Positions 1-7,992 of a DNA stretch of 64,000 bases are shown here, one piece after another (the stretch's first letter is position 1; each line of letters opens with the position of its first letter). The notes below the pieces were generated by a model, which saw nothing but the letters and a program-made list of their open reading frames with translations, had not been told where the DNA came from and did not search any database. The stretch comes from Pseudomonas sp. B21-040. Lineage in GTDB: Bacteria; Pseudomonadota; Gammaproteobacteria; Pseudomonadales; Pseudomonadaceae. A program made the translations under genes and the position numbers. Location: NCBI RefSeq assembly GCF_024748695.1, contig NZ_CP087176.1, positions 6,627,501 through 6,691,500 on the forward strand, in the 5' to 3' direction.

Positions 1-875
1 TTGTCCTTGCCTGGCTGTATTTCAACGATATCCATACCGACTACCCGTCCCTTTTTCACCAAACCGTGGATGAGCTTGCGGGCCTGTAAAAAGGTCACCC
101 CACCTGGGGCCGGACCATCTACAGCAGGCATAATGGTCGGATCCAGACCATCGGCATCAATGGTCAAGTAGTAGTTCCCACCATCGGGAATACGCGCAAG
201 CACCGCGTCCATACCGATCTCATGCAATTCGTAGGCACTGATCAACTCCGCACCATACTCGCGCGCCACCTCGAGATCTTCGGGGCGGGCGCTGCCTTGA
301 GCACGCAGTCCGATCTGGAAAATACGGCCGACATGGGCCATTTCGGAGGCGCGACGTATTGGACTGGACAACCCCTCCTTGATCCCGTTTACGTCGTCGC
401 GCCAGTCAAGGTGCGCATCGATATGGATGATAGTGATCGGGTCAAGACTGTCGTAGGCCCGTAAAACCGGTGTGGTAATACCATGATCACCACCAAGAAT
501 GACTGGCAACGCTCCGGCTTTGAGCAGCTGGCGTACGGCCTGCTCGGCACGTACATAGTGCTCACCCGGTTTTGCGACATCTGGCAACACGTCACCACAG
601 TCGATGAATCGGATATCGGTATGGCCTTGCAGCAATGGGCCATCGATATCGAAATCGTAATGCCGTGGATCACGCACCATACGGTCAGTGAGCTGACGTA
701 TTGCTAACGGTGCATTAGTCTGGTCGTTGGTATATGAGCGCGGGCCGTAAGGCGAACCAAAAGGCATACCAAGCACTGCAATATCGGCCTGTTTAAGGTT
801 TTCGAGATCGGTCATCAGTTCTGAATAGAGCAGGGTCTGATGGCTGGTACGTGGAGCGACGGTCAGGTTATTCAT
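1..875 (-). CDS. Ureohydrolase (agmatinase/arginase family), 3' end outside window
   Basis: About 291 codons are visible from an ATG at 875; the C-terminus lies beyond the left edge. The family hydrolyses guanidino compounds (agmatine, arginine, guanidinobutyrate) to urea and an amine, using two Mn ions in the cytoplasm. The metal-binding signatures are readable: GGDHG, then IHIDAHLDW, then TIDADGLDP. It follows two ABC permeases on the same strand with a 25 bp gap, so it is probably co-transcribed with the transporter, whose ligand may be its substrate. The exact substrate cannot be read from the sequence; agmatinase and guanidinobutyrase are both possible. Confidence 0.85.
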   Translation of the reverse strand, partial: MNNLTVAPRTSHQTLLYSELMTDLENLKQADIAVLGMPFGSPYGPRSYTNDQTNAPLAIRQLTDRMVRDPRHYDFDIDGPLLQGHTDIRFIDCGDVLPDVAKPGEHYVRAEQAVRQLLKAGALPVILGGDHGITTPVLRAYDSLDPITIIHIDAHLDWRDDVNGIKEGLSSPIRRASEMAHVGRIFQIGLRAQGSARPEDLEVAREYGAELISAYELHEIGMDAVLARIPDGGNYYLTIDADGLDPTIMPAVDGPAPGGVTFLQARKLIHGLVKKGRVVGMDIVEIQPGKD

Positions 876-900
876 AAAAACTCCAAAATGATGGGATTTT

Positions 901-1563
901 CTAGCGATGTCGCCAGTGTCTTTCACGGGCTTCCAGTGCTTGGCCAAGAGCATCGAGGACAATGCTCGACAGCCAATAAAGCAATGCAGCGGTGCCTAAC
1001 ACTTCGAGATAGGCGAAGGTGTCAGCGGTCATCAGGTTGCTCTGATAGGTCAGCTCAGGAAGACTGGTTACCGAGAAGATCGCGGTGTCCTTGAACATCA
1101 TGATGATCAGGCTGGTAGTAGGCGGGATCAGGTAGCTGAAGCTTTGCGGTACGACCACGTAGCGCTGAACCTGCCAGACGGAAAACCCCAGCGACCGCGC
1201 TGCGCGCGCCTGGCCGGCAGGCACGCTCTTCAAGGCAGCACGCAGAATTTCACTGAAATACCCGGCCGTGTAGAACGCAGTGGCACCAATGGCGATCGCA
1301 AACGATGAGGCTTGCACTCCCAGCTGTGGCAGACCGAAAAACAGCAGGTACACCACGATCAGGAATGGAATATTTCGGACAAGTTCGACATAGCAACGAG
1401 CAAACAGCCTTGGCAACCAATGCGGGGCATCGGCCATGTAAGCGAACAGAGCACCGATCAACATCCCTAGCGGAATACCTATGGCACTGACCGTTGCGGT
1501 GATTTTCAGCCCCTGCAGCAATGCGGGGATTGCGTGGCTGATCACTTCAATATCAATGGGCAT
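901..1563 (-). CDS. Amino-acid ABC transporter permease (HisM/GlnP family)
   Basis: 220 residues with about five hydrophobic segments and the EAA-type cytoplasmic loop typical of polar amino acid permeases (SVPAGQARAARSLGFS, then a PQSF stretch). It would form the inner-membrane channel together with the adjacent permease. It overlaps the upstream permease by 11 bp, indicating translational coupling. Order on the minus strand is binding protein, permease, permease, ureohydrolase. No ATPase gene is present in the window; it may lie past the left edge. The substrate is probably a basic or guanidino compound, inferred only from the ureohydrolase neighbour. Confidence 0.88.
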   Translation of the reverse strand: MPIDIEVISHAIPALLQGLKITATVSAIGIPLGMLIGALFAYMADAPHWLPRLFARCYVELVRNIPFLIVVYLLFFGLPQLGVQASSFAIAIGATAFYTAGYFSEILRAALKSVPAGQARAARSLGFSVWQVQRYVVVPQSFSYLIPPTTSLIIMMFKDTAIFSVTSLPELTYQSNLMTADTFAYLEVLGTAALLYWLSSIVLDALGQALEARERHWRHR

Positions 1564-2233
1564 TTGGCATTACCTTGGCAATGCGGCGCTCGATGAGTCG
1601 CGAGATCGACGAAGCGCACAGCAGAATAAGGAAGTAAACGATCGCTGTTGCGCTGAACACTTGCAGCGGCAGATCGCTTTGCAGCGTCGCGTTACGAGCC
1701 ACGGTAGCCAGCTCACTGACGGCAATGACCGACAGCAGCGATGAGGCTTTGAGCAGTACGGTGTACTCGTTGGTCAGCGGAGGAACAGAACGATGGAACA
1801 TCTGCGGCAACAGCACGTAACGCCACTTCTGATGAGCGCGCATCCCCAGTGCCTGGGCTGCAGCCACCTGACCTGCAGGAATCGAAGTCAAAGCTCCCCG
1901 CAAGATTTCACTGATGTAAGCCGCCGTGTTCAACGACAGGGCCAGGATCCCCGCCTCCAGTGGTGTCAGTGAAATACCGATCAGGCTCGGCAAAACGAAA
2001 TACGCGATCAGCAACTGAATCAATAGCGGTGTGCCGCGGATGGCACTGACGTAGACCATTACTGCGAATCGGAAAATCGGTCCTGCTGCGACTCTCAGGA
2101 GAAGTAAGAGGACGCCGAACCCCAGCCCGATGAGAAAAGCCAGGCTACTTGCGATAAATGTTGTAGCCGCTCCTTGAAGCAACCCATCGAAAAAGGGTCC
2201 CAGCGCGGTGTGTGCACTCAACCAGCTCATCAT
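1553..2233 (-). CDS. Amino-acid ABC transporter permease (HisQ/GlnP family)
   Basis: 226 residues, polytopic, with an EAA-like loop (SIPAGQVAAAQALGMR followed by LPQMF). It is the partner of the permease at 901-1563, and such transporters often use a heterodimeric pair. The start has AGGAGGG about nine bases upstream of ATG-ATG. It lies 15 bp after the binding-protein gene. It differs clearly from its neighbour in sequence, so the pair is not a recent duplication. Confidence 0.88.
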   Translation of the reverse strand: MMSWLSAHTALGPFFDGLLQGAATTFIASSLAFLIGLGFGVLLLLLRVAAGPIFRFAVMVYVSAIRGTPLLIQLLIAYFVLPSLIGISLTPLEAGILALSLNTAAYISEILRGALTSIPAGQVAAAQALGMRAHQKWRYVLLPQMFHRSVPPLTNEYTVLLKASSLLSVIAVSELATVARNATLQSDLPLQVFSATAIVYFLILLCASSISRLIERRIAKVMPNAH

Positions 2234-2248
2234 TTCCAGACCCTCCTA

Positions 2249-3100
2249 TTAGAGGGCCGCTTCAGGCAGATACCCTGAAGTCGGTAATGTCATTGTTTCG
2301 CCGAACCATTTTTTCTGCAGCTCGGCCAACTTGCCCGTAGCACGCATCTCATCCAGCGTTTCGTTGATAAAGGTGCGTACTTCAGGATTTTTAGCGTTGA
2401 CTACCCAGGCCAGCAGCTTGGCATCGCCGACTTCGCCAACCGACTTATAAGTGTCCGGCTGACGACGCATTTGCACCGCCAATACGTTGCTGGGTAGAAC
2501 ACCAACATCGATCGAACCATTGGCAATCGCCAAGCCGACATCGGGATAGCCCTGGAATAGCTTGAGGTCAGCGTAACCCTGCCCTTTGCCGGCCTTAAGT
2601 TCTCGCTCGTATTCCTGCAGTGCTTGTTGGGCTGAAGAACCCATCTGGGTCCCCACCACTTTGCCTGCTACATCCTCGGGCTTGCTGATGGTGGTGTTGT
2701 CCGCCTTGACGACGAACATTGAGCGGACGATACCGATGGGCTGACTGAATGCGAACCGTTTGGCACGCTCCGGTGTGATCCCGACAGAAGTGGCCACGAA
2801 ATCAAATTTGTTGCTCATCAATCCGGGAAGCAAACCGTTGAACGGCAAGTTCAACTGCTCCAGTTCGACGCCGAGTTTTGCGGCCATCAGTTCCAGAATA
2901 TCGTGGCCGTAACCCACCACCTTGCCGTTTTCAACGAACTCATAAGGTTCGTAAGCGGCTTCGGTGCCCACTGTCAGCTTGCCACGCCGCTTGATGTCGG
3001 CAAGCGTACCTGCCTGGGCTAATGCGAAGCTTGATGTGCAGATAACCAGCGAGGTCAAGAGCACGGCTTTGACGATGCTTCGGCGACTGAGTGTTGTCAT
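2249..3100 (-). CDS. Periplasmic amino-acid-type solute-binding protein (SBP family 3)
   Basis: 283 residues. The N-terminus has a signal peptide (KAVLLTSLVICTSSFALAQA). The mature protein begins with the typical cluster-3 pattern: IKRRGKLTVGTEAAYEPYEF, then GYGHDILELMAAKLG, and later FDFVATSVGITPERAKRFAFS. It captures ligand in the periplasm for the two permeases downstream. GGGGACC precedes the ATG. It is the first gene of the transporter operon and is divergent from the LysR gene at 3229. The ligand is not certain. Confidence 0.9.
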   Translation of the reverse strand: MTTLSRRSIVKAVLLTSLVICTSSFALAQAGTLADIKRRGKLTVGTEAAYEPYEFVENGKVVGYGHDILELMAAKLGVELEQLNLPFNGLLPGLMSNKFDFVATSVGITPERAKRFAFSQPIGIVRSMFVVKADNTTISKPEDVAGKVVGTQMGSSAQQALQEYERELKAGKGQGYADLKLFQGYPDVGLAIANGSIDVGVLPSNVLAVQMRRQPDTYKSVGEVGDAKLLAWVVNAKNPEVRTFINETLDEMRATGKLAELQKKWFGETMTLPTSGYLPEAAL

Positions 3101-3228
3101 GATGCGGTCCCCCCATTTCGTGGAGTGTTGTATTTGTGAAGGTTGCTGGAACCAAATTAATCAGTGGGAAAGCGCATGTAAAATCACTTTGTTGGCAATA
3201 TGGTCTTGGAATCTGATACCTTTTCCCC

Positions 3229-4134
3229 ATGAACCGATTTGACCTTACCGAGCGTGACTTACGTTCTCTGCGTATTTTCTGTGCTGCCGCTGAAGCCGGT
3301 GGATTTGCTGCGGCTGAACGCCGACTGAATATGACCAAAGCCTCCATCAGTAGGCATATCAAGGAGGTAGAAGAACGCCTGGGTGTTCGTCTGTGCGAGC
3401 GAGGTCCGGCCGGTTTCAAGCTGAGCGCGGCCGGGAGGGTGGCGCTGGAGTTGACGACTAATGCACTCAACTCTCTTGAACGAATCAAGCCTGAAATTGA
3501 TGCGGTACGTGCTGTGATATCCGGCACTGTTTCGATTGGTACTGTCGAGCATATGCTCGCTGATCCGAATTTCCGACTGGCGGAAGCACTTAAAGAACTG
3601 AGACGAAGGGCACCTAATGTTCAGGCAGAAGTGGCTGTGATGACCTTTGCCAATTTGAACCAGGCACTGCGCGAGCGCCGGGTGCAGGTGGCTATTCGTG
3701 GGATGTACAGAAAAGAACGAGCCTTTCATTACCAAAAGCTGTTCGTCGAAGACCATCGCGTATATGTAGCGAATCAAGCGCCGCGCGAGAGGCAGCTCCG
3801 ACCTCAACTGGTTTATCGACCGCATCCCTTCGTCGAAGAAACGCTGGCTGCACATGGTTTTGAACGAGGCCCCGAAGCTGCGGGATTGGAAGCGATCGCG
3901 ATGCTCGTTGAAGGCGGTGGTTATGCGGGGCTACTACCGGAGCACTATGTCGAACTCATTACCCCGCGCTTCGACTTTCGCGAGTTACCGGAAAGCCCCG
4001 TGTTCCATAACACCATCTGCGCAATAACCGAGGCTTCTCGCCCTCTGTCACGAAGCGCAGAGCTTTTTCTAGAGATCCTTGACGAATTGCATGCAAGCGA
4101 CGCCTCCATCTCGAATCGGAATAGCGCCAGATAG
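3229..4134 (+). CDS. LysR-family transcriptional regulator
   Basis: 301 residues. The N-terminal winged helix-turn-helix is clear (RSLRIFCAAAEAGGFAAAER, MTKASISRHIKEVEERLG). It is followed by a substrate-binding domain with a LysR C-terminal pattern (AMLVEGGGYAGLLPEHYVE). It is divergently transcribed from the ABC transporter/ureohydrolase operon, with 128 bp between starts, so control of that operon is the natural inference. I could not pick out a convincing T-N11-A operator in the gap. It marks the last gene before the accessory island that begins near 4135. Confidence 0.87.
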   Translation: MNRFDLTERDLRSLRIFCAAAEAGGFAAAERRLNMTKASISRHIKEVEERLGVRLCERGPAGFKLSAAGRVALELTTNALNSLERIKPEIDAVRAVISGTVSIGTVEHMLADPNFRLAEALKELRRRAPNVQAEVAVMTFANLNQALRERRVQVAIRGMYRKERAFHYQKLFVEDHRVYVANQAPRERQLRPQLVYRPHPFVEETLAAHGFERGPEAAGLEAIAMLVEGGGYAGLLPEHYVELITPRFDFRELPESPVFHNTICAITEASRPLSRSAELFLEILDELHASDASISNRNSAR

Positions 4135-4302
4135 AAAACGAATGGTTCCGGCACAATGAATCCTCCCAAGTTTCGTAGATACCCCGGCGAGTCCTGGCTG
4201 ATCAAAAGACGTAGACGCCGAGTTGACCCGAGTGCTGAAACAAGACTGCCCCCCAACTCGGCCATGTCGTCATTTGGTTTCTCGGTATCACGAGTAGTCG
4301 GC

Positions 4303-4395
4303 GTCGGCCCAAATCTGATGGTGGCAACAGGCAAAAATCGGCCATTTTCTGCTGACAGGCACAAAACGACCCATAGGCGACGTTCATCGGACGGA
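4303..4395. repeat. Degenerate copy of an interspersed repeat
   Basis: Contains caacaggcaaaaatcggcc followed by ttctgctgacaggc and aaaacgaccca. On the other strand this reads as the pattern seen again at 6366, 6791, 7895, 9230 and 10747: TGGGTCG, a spacer with GCCTG and CAGGC, then ATCGGCC-AAAA-GCGG. The gap 4135-4427 holds no gene that I can support. Confidence 0.5.
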
Positions 4396-4427
4396 CTCAC
4401 ACGTTTAGCTGCTTTTTGCCGTGGTGT

Positions 4428-4739
4428 TTATATCCGTGAACTGCCTCCATTTCCGGGAACAGTTGCGACAACGATCTTGACTTTGATGCCTAAGGCCGTG
4501 GCCACTTTCAGAACGATAGAAAGGTTCGGATCACCATCCTTAGAAAATGCCCGGTACAGCGTGGCTCTACTAATTCCGGTCTCGCGAGAAAGCCGGCTCA
4601 TTCCTTTGTCTCGCGCAATTGTGCCCAGTGCAGCAACCAATACGCTCGGATCATTCGCCATCAGACCGCTCTCCAGAAGGGCGGCAAAATCCTTATCACT
4701 GATTCGACTGTCCGACTCAACCAAACCTGTGTAATGCAT
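4428..4739 (-). CDS. HigA-like addiction-module antidote protein, orphan
   Basis: 103 residues from the ATG at 4739, which has GGGGAGG upstream; longer upstream frames lack support. The sequence carries a Cro/XRE-type helix-turn-helix (GMSRLSRETGISRATLYRAF) followed by DGDPNLSIVLKVATALGIKV. That pattern is typical of the putative addiction-module antidote family, which represses its own promoter and neutralises a RelE/HigB-like RNase. Normally the toxin gene lies directly upstream. Here the 240 bp upstream contain no recognisable toxin, so the antitoxin appears to be solitary. It lies at the left edge of the accessory island. Confidence 0.75.
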   Translation of the reverse strand: MHYTGLVESDSRISDKDFAALLESGLMANDPSVLVAALGTIARDKGMSRLSRETGISRATLYRAFSKDGDPNLSIVLKVATALGIKVKIVVATVPGNGGSSRI

Positions 4740-4978
4740 AGCAGCCTCCCCGTGATAAGAGCGTCTCCTAAAGCAATGGCTACGCCAGAGTCGGTGAAGA
4801 TGCTCATATGAAAATCTAGACCATTCCGGACGCATTAACGCGATGTGCTGGATCTTTCTATCCCGCACTCTGAAATTTAAGTGTTCTGATGTTCCTCGGT
4901 CTTAATGACTGATCAGATTCGGAGGGTTGTTACCCGGTTTTGGCCCCATTTCGCTCAGTCGCAAAGGTCAGAAAGCGG

Positions 4979-5257
4979 TCATGGGCGGCCATTCGGCAGA
5001 CGCTGGTAGACGGCCTGCTCGGCCCGATGCACCGCCCCGATCATGGCCCGGTAGGCCTCGGCGCCAATCAACCCGGCGGCCTGCAGTCCCAGGGTGAAGC
5101 CAAGGGCGTGCGCGATGTGGTGTTGGATAATCGGGACCGCCAGGTGCTCACCGATGCGCTGTAGCTCGGTGTCCCAGGCCTGTTGCAAGGACGGGGTCGG
5201 CAGGCGCAGCGGCAGCGGCAGCGGGTCATCCGGCATCGGTTCTTTTGAGCGCGACAT
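4979..5257 (-). CDS. Small conserved protein of unknown function (paralogue A)
   Basis: 92 residues, ATG at 5257 preceded by CAGGAGCCTCCCC. The central part (LRLPTPSLQQAWDTELQRI and IAHALGFTLGLQAAGLI) aligns with the protein at 5806-6096, so the two are diverged copies of one family on opposite strands. No signal peptide or catalytic motif is visible. The middle is alanine-rich and likely helical, and the N-terminus is proline-rich. I do not recognise the family. Confidence 0.6.
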   Translation of the reverse strand: MSRSKEPMPDDPLPLPLRLPTPSLQQAWDTELQRIGEHLAVPIIQHHIAHALGFTLGLQAAGLIGAEAYRAMIGAVHRAEQAVYQRLPNGRP

Positions 5258-5360
5258 GGGGAGGCTCCTGGGCGAATGAGTGGCCGACGGTGCGTCAAAC
5301 CAGAGGGCCGGGGGTCGGTATACCAGTCTAGGCGGTGGTGATTTCCGCCGCCAATCAAAA

Positions 5361-5391
5361 AGGCCCCCGCACCGGGCTGAGGTGGGGGCCT
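5361..5391. terminator. Bidirectional terminator-like hairpin
   Basis: AGGCCCCC at 5361-5368 pairs with GGGGGCCT at 5384-5391, with additional inner pairing (CACC/GGTG). It is flanked by AAAAA on the left (T-run on the minus strand) and TGTTTT on the right. It stands between the 4979-5257 gene and the remnant at 5500-5735. Confidence 0.65.
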
Positions 5392-5499
5392 GTTTTACAT
5401 AAGCGGCGTTATGGGTAATCGGCGGTTTTTTTTATGGCGTTCAGCACCATAGGTAAGTGATAGCCCCCGTTTTTGGGGAATTGTCCTAAAGGAAAATTG

Positions 5500-5735
5500 A
5501 TGTCTGGTGTAATGACGTGGCGGGTTTATCGCGGTGCCGCGAAGCGTGGCGCTGACGTGGCCTACTGGCGTGGATTTTGCTTCGACGGTTAGAGGCAGCA
5601 TTCATTGATGCATCAAAGCCGGAGATTAGCGCCTTGTGGAAACATCCTCTACTGCTCGGCATTACCTGTGGATTTGCGATCTTCACATTCGGTTTGGTTG
5701 TGAGCTTTAGCGTAATCCTGTGGCAGATGAGATAA
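5500..5735 (+). pseudogene. Possible frameshifted small membrane-protein gene
   Basis: An ATG at 5500 with AAAGGA upstream opens 30 codons (MSGVMTWRVYRG...) ending at TAG 5590. In the +1 frame an open stretch from 5556 to TAA 5735 encodes a credible membrane-protein end: ALWKHPLLLG followed by FAIFTFGLVVSFSVILW. One indel would join them into a protein of about 75 residues with one transmembrane helix. Alternatively the second part starts at TTG 5577. No family recognised. Apart from this and the hairpin at 5361, I see nothing in the 548 bp between the two paralogues. Confidence 0.3.
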
Positions 5736-5805
5736 CCAATCGATTAACGGTAAGCTTTCTTGATAAACAGCCGTACGATGCCCAACTTAAACAGGAAGCG
5801 CCCAT

Positions 5806-6096
5806 ATGCAGCGCGTAAACGAATTATCCCCCATAGACTCGATCGACCCACTCTCTGTGCGTTTGCCGACGGAATCGCTGCAATGCGCTTGGGAAACGTC
5901 GCTGGAAAACATCATTCAGGCCCGCACGGAACTGGCCATTCTAGAGCACGTTTCAATCGCCCGGGGTTTTGCATGGGGTGTCCATGCGGGTGCGCTGGTT
6001 GACCATACGGATTTCACTTCGATGGGCGCGAAAATCATCCTGGCTCACCAAGAGGCCTTAGATAAATGCAGGAACACCATCATCGAGAACGGTTGA
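5806..6096 (+). CDS. Small conserved protein of unknown function (paralogue B)
   Basis: 96 residues, ATG at 5806 with AGGAAGC upstream. Shared with the protein at 4979-5257: (L)RLPTxSLQxAWxTxL, then a helical stretch ending in ARGFAWGVHAGALVD, then a final helix (ILAHQEALDKC). The similarity spans most of both proteins, so this is a duplicated accessory gene, now convergent/divergent with its copy. The first residues (NELSPIDSIDPLSV) replace the proline-rich start of the copy. Function unknown; cytoplasmic by appearance. Confidence 0.65.
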   Translation: MQRVNELSPIDSIDPLSVRLPTESLQCAWETSLENIIQARTELAILEHVSIARGFAWGVHAGALVDHTDFTSMGAKIILAHQEALDKCRNTIIENG

Positions 6097-6179
6097 CTGT
6101 AGTTCATTAGAATCCATGCATGGTTGTGAATGAGAAGTGAATCATCCCGGATATTCTGGAGCATCCGACGACTGCTTTT

Positions 6180-6365
6180 GGCCGATTGTGTTGAAAAAGT
6201 CGACCCGGCCCAATGGGCAATGCATTGAGCGGTGAAAACGTAATTTTTGTACGCTGCTACGTAAAATCTGAGCCCTGATCCTTCTGCGCGTAGTGCGGAT
6301 TTCAATCTCAGACGCGTTCTTTCCTGAGCCGAAAACCGCAGCCGACTTTTTCAACAGAATCGGCC
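6180..6365. mobile_element. MITE-like element with 23 bp inverted ends
   Basis: The left end at 6180-6202 (GGCCGATT-G-TGTTGAAAAAGTCG) is repeated inverted at 6343-6365 with a single mismatch. The 140 bp between encodes no supported protein. Ends of this kind, with a GTTGAAAAAGTCG core, resemble insertion-sequence termini, suggesting a non-autonomous or decayed element. I could not identify a target-site duplication. The GGCC ends merge with copies of the interspersed repeat on both sides, so it may have inserted into one. It accounts for most of the gene-free stretch 6097-6492. Confidence 0.5.
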
Positions 6366-6415
6366 GTTTGTTGCCTGTCACGACCGGCAAAAATCGGCCA
6401 AAAGTGGCCTTTGAG
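6366..6415. repeat. Interspersed repeat copy
   Basis: Reads gtttgttgcctgtcacgaccggcaaaaatcggccaaaagtggcc in two overlapping pieces: CCTGTC and GACCGGC around a CAC centre, followed by ATCGGCCAAAAG. It belongs to the same family as the copies at 4303, 6791, 7895, 9230 and 10747. Confidence 0.5.
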
Positions 6416-6492
6416 TTCAACGCGCAATTACAGCCCAAGAGTGGCCACTCGATCTACTTTTCGGGCACCATAAAGCTGGGCAAAAACGAGCT

Positions 6493-6738
6493 ATGAGTAT
6501 GAAACATGAACTTTGGCTGGAACCCGATGGTTGCCAGACTTTCTGCCTGGTAGGTATTCACGGTGATGACGCGCGCAATCTTCTTTCAGAAAACTCCCAA
6601 CTGGTCTGGACGGTCGAAGCTGACAGTTACTTCGAGGCGGTGACCAAATACTACTCCTTCATGGCATGGGGTGATTACCAGACAGATTTCCCCGAACAGG
6701 ACCAAATGTCCTACGCAGAGCTGGGATGGGATGAGTAA
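6493..6738 (+). CDS. Hypothetical protein, 81 residues
   Basis: Starts ATG-AGT-ATG, so the start at 6499 is an alternative. The protein is acidic and rich in aromatic residues (YFEAVTKYYSFMAWGDYQTDF), with no membrane segment or signal peptide. The coding look is good: no rare-codon runs and a clean open frame to the TAA. It stands alone, after the MITE-like element and before another interspersed repeat. I do not recognise the family and propose no function. Confidence 0.55.
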   Translation: MSMKHELWLEPDGCQTFCLVGIHGDDARNLLSENSQLVWTVEADSYFEAVTKYYSFMAWGDYQTDFPEQDQMSYAELGWDE

Positions 6739-6790
6739 CGGGTGGCAAGCGAGAGGATAAGCAGCCCCGCCTTTTTGAGCTCTAGACCCA

Positions 6791-6862
6791 CGTCCGTATT
6801 GGGTCGATTACAGCCCCCTGGCCTCAGGCAGAAATCGGCCAAAAGCGGGCATCCGAGTAGAT
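6791..6862. repeat. Interspersed repeat copy
   Basis: Contains TTGGGTCGATTACAGCC, then CCTCAGGCAG, then AATCGGCCAAAAGCGGGC. This is the clearest copy of the family: TGGGTCG at one end and ATCGGCCAAAAGCGG at the other, about 45 bp apart. Confidence 0.55.
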
Positions 6863-6980
6863 AAAATTTGCCCCCCTTTTCGCTCGCTGGTCAGCTAAAA
6901 ACTACGCTATTGTGCCCGTTAGCTTATCGGCCTGACCGACATTCAAGGCTTCATCGGTTCCGGAACTGGAGTTCTTTACC

Positions 6981-7793
6981 ATGCACGAGCGAGCTTTCGA
7001 AATACTTGTTCGAAACTGCTTAGAAGACATTTTCGGGATTGGCTGGTATCTGCTTGCTCAGCAACTTTCGCTGCCCTCTGGACGGTTGGATCTGCTCATC
7101 GCGGACGGCCTAGACAATCGCCACCTTCTTGAGCTGAAGAAGGGGCGCGCTACGCCGGCGGCGATCGCTCAAGCGGTCCGATATTCCGAAGAACTTTCTG
7201 CGCTGCTGGATGGCGCAACAGTGATGCCATGGGTGATTGCACATGAGATACCGACGCGAGTCGCAGAGCACGCCGTGAGTGCAGGGGTAAAGACGCTAGC
7301 AATCTCATTTGCGAGATGTGAGACGTTAATGATGGCGCGCGGTCTTGATGAGAGAGATCTACTTGGCGACCGCAGAATCGCCGGTGTATTGCATGGAGGT
7401 TCCGGAAAAGCGGGGCTATGGGAAACTTTCGATAATGAGGAAGCGTTCAGTGGAATGCCAGCCACGATGGCCTCGCTATTGCTCCAGCTCGAAAGAACAC
7501 CGCATTTCATTGTGCAGTCGGGAAGGATGCAAACTGCTGTGTACTACCGCGGAGTAAAGCTTGGCGGAGTAAATCGAAAGCACCGCCACTGCTACATCTC
7601 GGAGGGTGTAGTCCTCCGAAACGAATTTGTAGAGTTTCTATCGCATCATGGGTTTCGGCGGAAATGTAAGACCCAGGCATCAAGTTCCCACGAACATATC
7701 TGGTGGGAGGCGCCGTTACAGCACTCTGTGCAATTTGGCTCAGCGTTGCAGCAGGCTCAACTCGTCGTCGATCACTCGCTTCGCGTAATCTAA
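6981..7793 (+). CDS. NucS/DUF91-like PD-(D/E)XK nuclease family protein
   Basis: 270 residues, ATG at 6981. Residues about 30-75 carry a restriction-type nuclease pattern: SGRLDLLIAD, then HLLELKKGRATPAAIAQAVRY. The D, the E-x-K and the following helix are arranged as in NucS/DUF91 nucleases. The remaining 190 residues are not familiar; they include conserved-looking patches such as YYRGVKLGGVNRKHRHCYI. It would act on DNA in the cytoplasm. The next gene on the same strand is a glycosylase-like protein about 200 bp downstream, so a two-gene DNA-processing or defence module is possible but unproven. The nuclease fold call is fairly safe; the biological role is not known. Confidence 0.6.
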   Translation: MHERAFEILVRNCLEDIFGIGWYLLAQQLSLPSGRLDLLIADGLDNRHLLELKKGRATPAAIAQAVRYSEELSALLDGATVMPWVIAHEIPTRVAEHAVSAGVKTLAISFARCETLMMARGLDERDLLGDRRIAGVLHGGSGKAGLWETFDNEEAFSGMPATMASLLLQLERTPHFIVQSGRMQTAVYYRGVKLGGVNRKHRHCYISEGVVLRNEFVEFLSHHGFRRKCKTQASSSHEHIWWEAPLQHSVQFGSALQQAQLVVDHSLRVI

Positions 7794-7894
7794 TCCGTTT
7801 TAGTTTTCAGCGGATGTCCGTCCTGAAGCGGCCCTGCTTCAGGAGATGCATTCAAATCTAATGTTGTTAGCCTCAAGCCGTTCGCGAACGTCTG

Positions 7895-7957
7895 TAAAGG
7901 GTCGGTTGCAGCCCTTCATGACAGCCTGCAAGCGGCCAACAGTAGCTATTCATCTAA
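7895..7957. repeat. Degenerate interspersed repeat copy
   Basis: GGGTCGGTTGCAGCCC, TTCATGACAGCCTGCA, then AGCGGCCAACAGTAGC. It is spaced like the better copies but is more mutated. It lies between the nuclease-like and glycosylase-like genes and upstream of the chosen start of the latter, which argues against the longer upstream reading frame being translated. Confidence 0.4.
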
Positions 7958-7992
7958 CCTTACTGACTCGGTCTAATCGGAGGATGTCGCCC

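Noticed and set aside
7846..7992. Longer N-terminus of the glycosylase-like protein
   Set aside because: It runs through a degenerate interspersed repeat and lacks a ribosome site; TTG 7993 has a good one.
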